Translations under genes and position numbers: made by a program | Assembly: GCF_015711015.1 (NCBI RefSeq) | Contig: NZ_CP064653.1 | Location: forward strand, 3,472,001-3,536,000 | Direction of reading: 5' to 3' | Length of the DNA: 64,000 nt | Source of the DNA: Methylomonas sp. LL1 | GTDB taxonomy: Bacteria > Pseudomonadota > Gammaproteobacteria > Methylococcales > Methylomonadaceae | Shown: positions 58,972 to 64,000 of the stretch, piece after piece | Layout: each line of letters starts with the position of its first letter | Position numbering within the stretch: the first letter of the stretch is position 1 | The notes under the pieces: model-generated | Database searches by the model: none | What the model was told of the DNA's origin: nothing | What the model saw: only the letters and a program-made list of their open reading frames with translations

Positions 58972-61900
58972 TCAATCCGAAAATCTCGATTCGGCAACGG
59001 ATGCATTGGCTGTGAAGTAGCGTTTCCAAAGCGCCGAGCTCCAATTTTTGAAGTCGTCCAGATAGGTATAGGCCACCGGAATCACCAATAGGCTGAGCAA
59101 GGTGGAGGTCACCAGGCCGCCGATCACCGCAATCGCCATCGGGCTGCGGAAGGATGAATCGGCGTTTCCCATGCCGATCGCAATCGGCAGCATGCCGGCA
59201 CCCATCGCGATGGTGGTCATCACGATCGGTCTGGCCCGCTTATGGCAAGCATCCAGTAGCGCCTCCATGCGGCTCATGCCGTGCTCGCGCCGCGCGACAA
59301 TGGCGTATTCGACCAGCAGGATGGAGTTCTTGGTGGCGATCCCCATCAGCATCACCAGACCGATCAACGACGGCATCGAAAAGGCCTTGCCGGTCAACAA
59401 CAGCGCCACGAAGCCGCCGCCGAACGCCAGCGGCAGCGCCGCTAAAATGGTGATGGGTTGTAAAAAATCCTTGAACAGCAATACCAGCACGATAAAGATG
59501 CAAAGCACGCCGGTCAGCATCGCCAGGCCGAAGCTGCCGAACAACTCTCCCATCATTTCGGCGTCGCCGATGTTGACGCGCTTGACGCCGGCCGGCAAAT
59601 TCTTGATGCTGGGCAGATTTTCCACCGCGGCGGTGACGTCTCCCAGCGGCATGCCGGACAATTCGATTTCAAAATTGATATTGCGCGAACGGTCGTAGCG
59701 GACGATCACGGCCGGCCCGTTGGATAGTTCCAGCTTGGCCACTTGGCTGACCATCACCGCGCCGATGCCGGCTTTAGCGGACGGCACCGCCAGACGTTCC
59801 AACACGGACAGATCGTGCCGTCCTTCCGCGGCCAACTTGACGACCACCGGTACTTGGCGATTTGCCAGGTTGAGTTTGGACAAAGACCAATCGTAATCGC
59901 CGATCGTGGCGATGCGCAGGGTTTCCGCCAGTGCGGTGGTGGTGACGCCCAAATCGGCGGCGCGGGCAAAGTCGGGTCGTACCGCAATTTCCGGCCGCAC
60001 CAGCGCGGCGCTGGAGGCAATGCTGCCCAGGCCGGGAATGGTTCTAAGATCGCGCTCCAGGCTGCGGGCCGCGCTGCTCAAGGCTTGCGGATCGTCGCCG
60101 CTCAACACTAATATATACTTCTCGCCGGAAGCGCCCAGCCCGACTTTGGTGCGCACGCCGGGCAGCTTTTCCAGCGCCTTACGGATGTTTTGCTCGATGA
60201 CCTGCTTGCGCACCGGCCTATCTTGGCGATTGGCCAAGGTAATCGTCAGCGTGGCCTTGCGGACCTCGCCGCTGCCTTGGGCGCCAGCCATCGGGTCGGT
60301 GCCGGCGGAGCCGCCGCCGATGGTGGTGTAAACATTTTTCACAAAATCGATACCGGCGACCAATTGTCTGGCGGCTTCGGCCGATGCTCTGGTTTGCGCC
60401 AGGCTTGAACCCGGCGGCAATTCCACGAAAACCTGGGTTTGCGGATTGTCGTCCGCCGGGATGAAGCCGGTGGGAAGTAATGGAATCAAAAACAGCGAGC
60501 CGATAAAAAACGCCGCCGCACCGCAGATCGTGATTAATCTATGCTTCAAACACCAGCCGGCCGATTGCATATAGCTGCGCATCACGAAACCTTCCTTGGG
60601 CGCCGAGTGATTACTGCCTTTCAACAGATAGGCGGCCATCATCGGCGTCAGCATCCTGGCGACCACCAACGAGGCCAACACCGCCAGCGCCGCCGTCCAG
60701 CCGAATTGCTTGAAAAACCGGCCGGCGACACCACTCATGAAGGCGGTGGGTAGAAAGACCGCGACCAGCGCCAGGGTGGTCGCCACTACGGCCAGGCCGA
60801 TTTCGTCGGCGGCCTGCATCGCGGCTTGGTAGGGCGATTTGCCCATCCGCAGGTGGCGGACGATGTTTTCCACTTCGACGATGGCATCGTCCACCAAGAT
60901 GCCTATCACCAAGGACAAAGCCAACAGCGTGATCACATTGAGCGAGAAGCCCAAATAATCCATGCCCAGGAAGGCCGGAATCACCGACAGCGGCAGCGCG
61001 ACGGCGGAAATGAAGGTGGCCCGCCAGTCGCGTAAAAACAGCCAGACCACCAATACCGCCAGCAAGCCGCCTTCGTAGAGCATGGTCATCGAGCCCTGAA
61101 ACTCTTCCTCGACCGGGGTGACGAAGTTGAAGGCTTCGGTGAATTCGATATCCGGGTTGGCAACGCGCAGTTCGCTTAGCGCTTTTTGCACGCCGGCGCC
61201 AACTTCCACTTCGCTGGCGCCCCGGCTGCGGGTGACTTCGAAGCCGACGACCGGTTTGCCGTTCAGCATGGCCAAGGCGCGCGGTTCGGCGACCGAGTCG
61301 TCGACCTTGGCCACTTGATCGAGCCGGATACGGCGGCCGTCGGCCAAGGACAGTTGCAGCGGCCGCATTTCATCCACCGAGGCCACGTTCGCCATGGCCC
61401 GTAGCGGTTGTTCGCCGCTGCCCAAGTCGATGCGGCCGCCGGCGCTCTCGCGTTGCATTTCGTGCAATTGGCGGGAAATGTCGGCCGCCGTCGCGCCCAA
61501 GGCCTGCAGCTTGACCGGGTCCAGCGCGATGGTGATCTCGCGGCTGACGCCGCCCACCCGATTGACCGCGCCCACGCCGCGCACTGCCAACAGCCGTTTG
61601 GCGACCGTGTCTTCGACAAACCACGACAGTGCTTCCTCATCGCGTTGTGCGGAGCCGACCGTAAACGCCAAGATCGGCGAACCGGCCAAATCCAGCTTGG
61701 TAACGATGGGGTCGCGTAAATCGCCGGGCAAATCGGCGCGGACTTTGGACACGGCGGAACGTACGTCGTCCAAGGCTTCCTGCACCGGTTTTTCCAGGCG
61801 GAATTCGGCGGTCATTGTGACATTGCCGTCCTGAACGATGGAGCTAATGTGCTTCAAACCCTGCAAGGTGGCGATGGCGTTTTCGATTTTTCGCGCCACC

Positions 61901-62085
61901 TCGGTTTCCAGTTGCGACGGTGAAGCGCCGGGCAGCGATGCCGAGACGGTGACGGTAGGCAGCTCCAGATCGGGAAAATTCTGAATCTTCATGGCTTTAA
62001 AGCTGAGCATGCCGCCGAAACTGAGCAATACGAACAGCATCATCGCCGGGATCGGATTGCGGATACACCAGGCCGAGACGTTCAT
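58972..62085 (-). CDS. RND multidrug efflux permease (AcrB/HAE1 family)
   Basis: The 1037-residue inner-membrane pump has 12 membrane helices in two repeats with two large periplasmic loops. Helix 4 carries the proton-relay pair in GILVDDAIVEVENIVRHL; the lysine partner is expected in helix 10. The N-terminus AWCIRNPIPAMMLFVLLSFGG and the FLRDWRATFISAVALPLSVIPAF segment are typical. It overlaps the adaptor gene by 4 bases. Its substrates are unknown. No outer-membrane channel gene is present, so a TolC-type partner must be encoded elsewhere. Confidence 0.94.
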   Translation of the reverse strand: MNVSAWCIRNPIPAMMLFVLLSFGGMLSFKAMKIQNFPDLELPTVTVSASLPGASPSQLETEVARKIENAIATLQGLKHISSIVQDGNVTMTAEFRLEKPVQEALDDVRSAVSKVRADLPGDLRDPIVTKLDLAGSPILAFTVGSAQRDEEALSWFVEDTVAKRLLAVRGVGAVNRVGGVSREITIALDPVKLQALGATAADISRQLHEMQRESAGGRIDLGSGEQPLRAMANVASVDEMRPLQLSLADGRRIRLDQVAKVDDSVAEPRALAMLNGKPVVGFEVTRSRGASEVEVGAGVQKALSELRVANPDIEFTEAFNFVTPVEEEFQGSMTMLYEGGLLAVLVVWLFLRDWRATFISAVALPLSVIPAFLGMDYLGFSLNVITLLALSLVIGILVDDAIVEVENIVRHLRMGKSPYQAAMQAADEIGLAVVATTLALVAVFLPTAFMSGVAGRFFKQFGWTAALAVLASLVVARMLTPMMAAYLLKGSNHSAPKEGFVMRSYMQSAGWCLKHRLITICGAAAFFIGSLFLIPLLPTGFIPADDNPQTQVFVELPPGSSLAQTRASAEAARQLVAGIDFVKNVYTTIGGGSAGTDPMAGAQGSGEVRKATLTITLANRQDRPVRKQVIEQNIRKALEKLPGVRTKVGLGASGEKYILVLSGDDPQALSSAARSLERDLRTIPGLGSIASSAALVRPEIAVRPDFARAADLGVTTTALAETLRIATIGDYDWSLSKLNLANRQVPVVVKLAAEGRHDLSVLERLAVPSAKAGIGAVMVSQVAKLELSNGPAVIVRYDRSRNINFEIELSGMPLGDVTAAVENLPSIKNLPAGVKRVNIGDAEMMGELFGSFGLAMLTGVLCIFIVLVLLFKDFLQPITILAALPLAFGGGFVALLLTGKAFSMPSLIGLVMLMGIATKNSILLVEYAIVARREHGMSRMEALLDACHKRARPIVMTTIAMGAGMLPIAIGMGNADSSFRSPMAIAVIGGLVTSTLLSLLVIPVAYTYLDDFKNWSSALWKRYFTANASVAESRFSD

Positions 62086-63191
62086 GGGGTCACCACCCTG
62101 ACGCTATCGCCGTCGGCCAGGAAGGAGGCGCCGCCGGCTACCAGTTGGTCGTCAGGCTGAAGCCCGGACAAAATTTCCAATGCATCGCCGATTCTGCGGC
62201 CCAACTGTACTTTGACCTGCTGAACGCGTGCCCGGTCGCCGGCTTGATCGGCCAGACGGAATACATAGCTGAAGCCGTCCCGGAGCGACAGCGCTTCTTG
62301 CGGTACGGTCAGGCCGGCACTGGCGCCCAAGTGAAATTCGCCTCGGGCAAACATCCCGGCGCGCAATCCCTTGAGTGTGGCATCTGGCAAATCGACGTAG
62401 ACCAGACCGTTACGGTTTTGAACATCCAGGGTCGGGGCCAGAAAGCGCACAGCGCCATCAATGCTGCCGACATTGGGCACTTCGACCGTCACGCTAATAC
62501 CGGGCTTGAGTTGGGGCATTTCAGCGGCGGTGACTTCGCCGCGCCATTCCAGCCGGTTTTGCCGGATCAAGCGAAACAACTCCTCGCCCTTGGCCGCAAC
62601 CGCGCCCAAGGTGGCGCTGCGCGATGAAATCACGCCATCGTCGCTGGCCAATACCTTGGTGTATTTCAGCCGTAGCAATTGCGCATCCAGTTGCGCCTTG
62701 GCCAATTGCAGCTTGGCAAGGGCGGTTTTCTCGGTCGTCAGATATTGATCTACTTGTTGAGCACTTAAGGCCTTGCTGGCGAGCCTTGTTGCCCGATCGG
62801 CGTTAACCTTGGCATCCGCCAGGTTGGCTTCGGCCTCGGCCACGACCGCTCGGCTTTGAGCCACATCGGCCTGCACGCTTTCTTCGGAGAAAGTCGCCAA
62901 TATCTGGCCCTTCCTAACCGCTTCGCCCACCTGCACATTGACAGCGCTCAGGCGCAGCTCGCCCACTTCAGCGCCGATCACAGCCTCCTGCCAGGCCGCG
63001 ATCGAACCGTTTGCCGTTAGGCTAACCGGAATATCACGCATTTGCGGCCTGACTACCGAAACACTGAGCGCCGGATTGGCGGCTGGCGGCGCGTCCGGTG
63101 GACTTGGCCTGTTGGCGCGGCTGATTGCCACGCCAAAACCGACGAGTAATACTAGGGTGGCTAATAGCGTGGCTATTTTTCCTTGGGTCAT
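62082..63191 (-). CDS. RND efflux periplasmic adaptor (membrane fusion protein)
   Basis: The 369-residue adaptor has an N-terminal membrane anchor or signal (ATLLATLVLLVGFGVAIS) and a lipoyl domain split around a helical hairpin (SLTANGSIAAWQEAVIGAEVGELRLSAVNVQVGEAVRKGQILATF, then EESVQADVAQSRAVVAEAEANLADAKV). The beta-barrel and membrane-proximal domains follow (GVISSRSATLGAVAAKGEELFRLI; GRRIGDALEILSGLQPDDQLVAGG). It bridges the RND pump to the outer-membrane channel. It lies 60 bases downstream of the TetR gene. Confidence 0.93.
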   Translation of the reverse strand: MTQGKIATLLATLVLLVGFGVAISRANRPSPPDAPPAANPALSVSVVRPQMRDIPVSLTANGSIAAWQEAVIGAEVGELRLSAVNVQVGEAVRKGQILATFSEESVQADVAQSRAVVAEAEANLADAKVNADRATRLASKALSAQQVDQYLTTEKTALAKLQLAKAQLDAQLLRLKYTKVLASDDGVISSRSATLGAVAAKGEELFRLIRQNRLEWRGEVTAAEMPQLKPGISVTVEVPNVGSIDGAVRFLAPTLDVQNRNGLVYVDLPDATLKGLRAGMFARGEFHLGASAGLTVPQEALSLRDGFSYVFRLADQAGDRARVQQVKVQLGRRIGDALEILSGLQPDDQLVAGGASFLADGDSVRVVTP

Positions 63192-63251
63192 GATTTTCCA
63201 CCGATGAACAGGGCAAGATAAGTGAATGACCGGCGACGCGGCAGGAAAAAG

Positions 63252-63920
63252 TTATTCTTCATGAATGCCGCCCTCGGCACGGCGCGCGGCTTCGCCTGCT
63301 ATCATCGCTACCGCGTAGCCGGCCAGACGTTCGGCCAATACATCAACGGCTTTGGGGGCGCTCAAAATTTGCGGCGAGATGGCCGACACGATTTCTTGTC
63401 CGACATAAAAATGCACCGCCATGCCTATCATCGCGAAAACCAGCCTATGCAAATCCGCATCGATGCGGCGCAAACCCAAATGTTGTTTGAGCAGCGAAGC
63501 CAGCGCTTCATGTTGCGGCTTGATTTCCGCGTCGATTTCCTGTTGCCAGGCACCGGTCGGCTCGATCATTTCCCGGTAGTGCAGCTTCATCACCAGCCCC
63601 AACTCCTCGCCTTTTTTCAGAGGCTCGAGAAACTCGCTGAAAAATCGGCCCAGCACTTCGGCCAACGGTAAGTCGGCATAAGTTGCGACATTGGAACCAC
63701 AAGATGTGTCGCCCATCGGCTCGGTAAAGGCGGCACGATACAGGCCGGCCTTATCGCCGAAGTAATAACGTATGGCAGAAATATTTGCCCCCGCCGCTTC
63801 ACAGATATCTCGGGTGGAGGCGGCCTTGTAGCCTTTTTCGGCAAACAGCCGCAATGCCGACATCACCAGCCGGCTGCGGGCGTCGGGAGTTTCTGTTTCG
63901 GAATTTTCGCTAATGCCCAT
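63252..63920 (-). CDS. TetR-family repressor with DUF1956 ligand domain (CecR-like)
   Basis: The 222-residue protein has an N-terminal helix-turn-helix (about 15-60; RSRLVMSALRLFAEKGYKAASTRDICEAAGANISAIRYYFGDKAGLYRAAF). The C-terminal domain matches the CecR/YbiH group (LGLVMKLHYREMIEPTGAWQQEIDAEIKPQHEALASLLKQHLG). It heads the efflux operon, and two palindromes upstream (63950-63967, 63977-63994) are obvious operators, so it probably represses itself and the pump until an inducer binds. Confidence 0.9.
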   Translation of the reverse strand: MGISENSETETPDARSRLVMSALRLFAEKGYKAASTRDICEAAGANISAIRYYFGDKAGLYRAAFTEPMGDTSCGSNVATYADLPLAEVLGRFFSEFLEPLKKGEELGLVMKLHYREMIEPTGAWQQEIDAEIKPQHEALASLLKQHLGLRRIDADLHRLVFAMIGMAVHFYVGQEIVSAISPQILSAPKAVDVLAERLAGYAVAMIAGEAARRAEGGIHEE

Positions 63921-63949
63921 GCTGCCTCGGTAAAATGTCGGCTAGAAAT

Positions 63950-63967
63950 AAATCAATCGATTGATTT
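63950..63967. promoter_or_regulatory. TetR operator, proximal palindrome
   Basis: AAATCAATCGATTGATTT is a perfect 18-base palindrome centred at 63958/63959, about 30 bases ahead of the tetR start. The core AATCAATCGATTGATT recurs in the second site. Confidence 0.75.
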
Positions 63968-63976
63968 AAACGGTAT

Positions 63977-63994
63977 CAATCAATCGATTGATTG
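63977..63994. promoter_or_regulatory. TetR operator, distal palindrome
   Basis: CAATCAATCGATTGATTG is a perfect 18-base palindrome with the same 14-base core as the proximal one. The two centres are 27 bases apart, so two dimers could bind near each other on the DNA. It may also control a divergent gene beyond the window. Confidence 0.75.
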
Positions 63995-64000
63995 TCAATC

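Overview
The window is a piece of a gammaproteobacterial chromosome that includes the replication-initiation region. The order dnaA-dnaN-recF-gyrB, the hisE-tatA-tatB-tatC block and argS next to an FtsN-like SPOR gene point to Gammaproteobacteria. The general look of the proteins and the palindromic repeats suggests a methanotroph-like lineage such as Methylococcales/Methylomonas. That genus-level guess is inference, because no diagnostic methane-oxidation gene is present. I see no rRNA, tRNA or CRISPR array.

Left part (1-22.5 kb): mostly core metabolism and signalling. It holds the kinase end of hldE (cut by the window edge), arsC-wrbA, sdaA, a flavoprotein, and a TonB receptor / YfiR / CHASE8 hybrid histidine kinase operon. 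Then come spor-argS, yggS, tatCBA-hisE (all minus strand), an unrecognised 50-residue membrane peptide with its own promoter and terminator, a lysR-methyltransferase-rhodanese operon, typA, a GAF-GGDEF-EAL-REC phosphodiesterase and a TauE-type exporter.

Origin region (22.7-35.2 kb): a hotdog-like orphan gene, rmuC, an LprI-like protein, hemL, a lipoprotein and gmk on the minus strand, then dnaA, dnaN, recF and gyrB on the plus strand. Two modules with the same layout of DnaA boxes, an identically spaced TAGTAGTAA element and an AT-rich tail lie at about 23.85-24.03 kb and in the dnaA-dnaN gap (30.34-30.53 kb). The first looks like a duplicated or second origin module. Two parS-type sites lie at the end of recF and just before gyrB.

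Accessory region (35.2-45.8 kb): a MntA/HepT toxin-antitoxin pair fused by overlap to the gyrB stop codon, then a type I restriction-modification system. A 52-codon hsdS remnant and a palindromic repeat separate hsdM from hsdS. After proA comes a PIN-toxin cassette bracketed by inverted copies of the same repeat, then a broken reading frame and a conserved hypothetical gene.

Right part (45.8-64 kb): an M48 protease, an AIM24-family protein, several regulators, a fructose-6-phosphate aldolase-like enzyme, a deaminase and a cation symporter. A type II restriction-modification set (Eco29kI-like nuclease, C5 methyltransferase, Vsr) follows directly downstream of trpE-trpG. The window ends with a TetR-regulated RND efflux operon followed by a class D beta-lactamase gene; two near-identical palindromes upstream of tetR are probably its operators.
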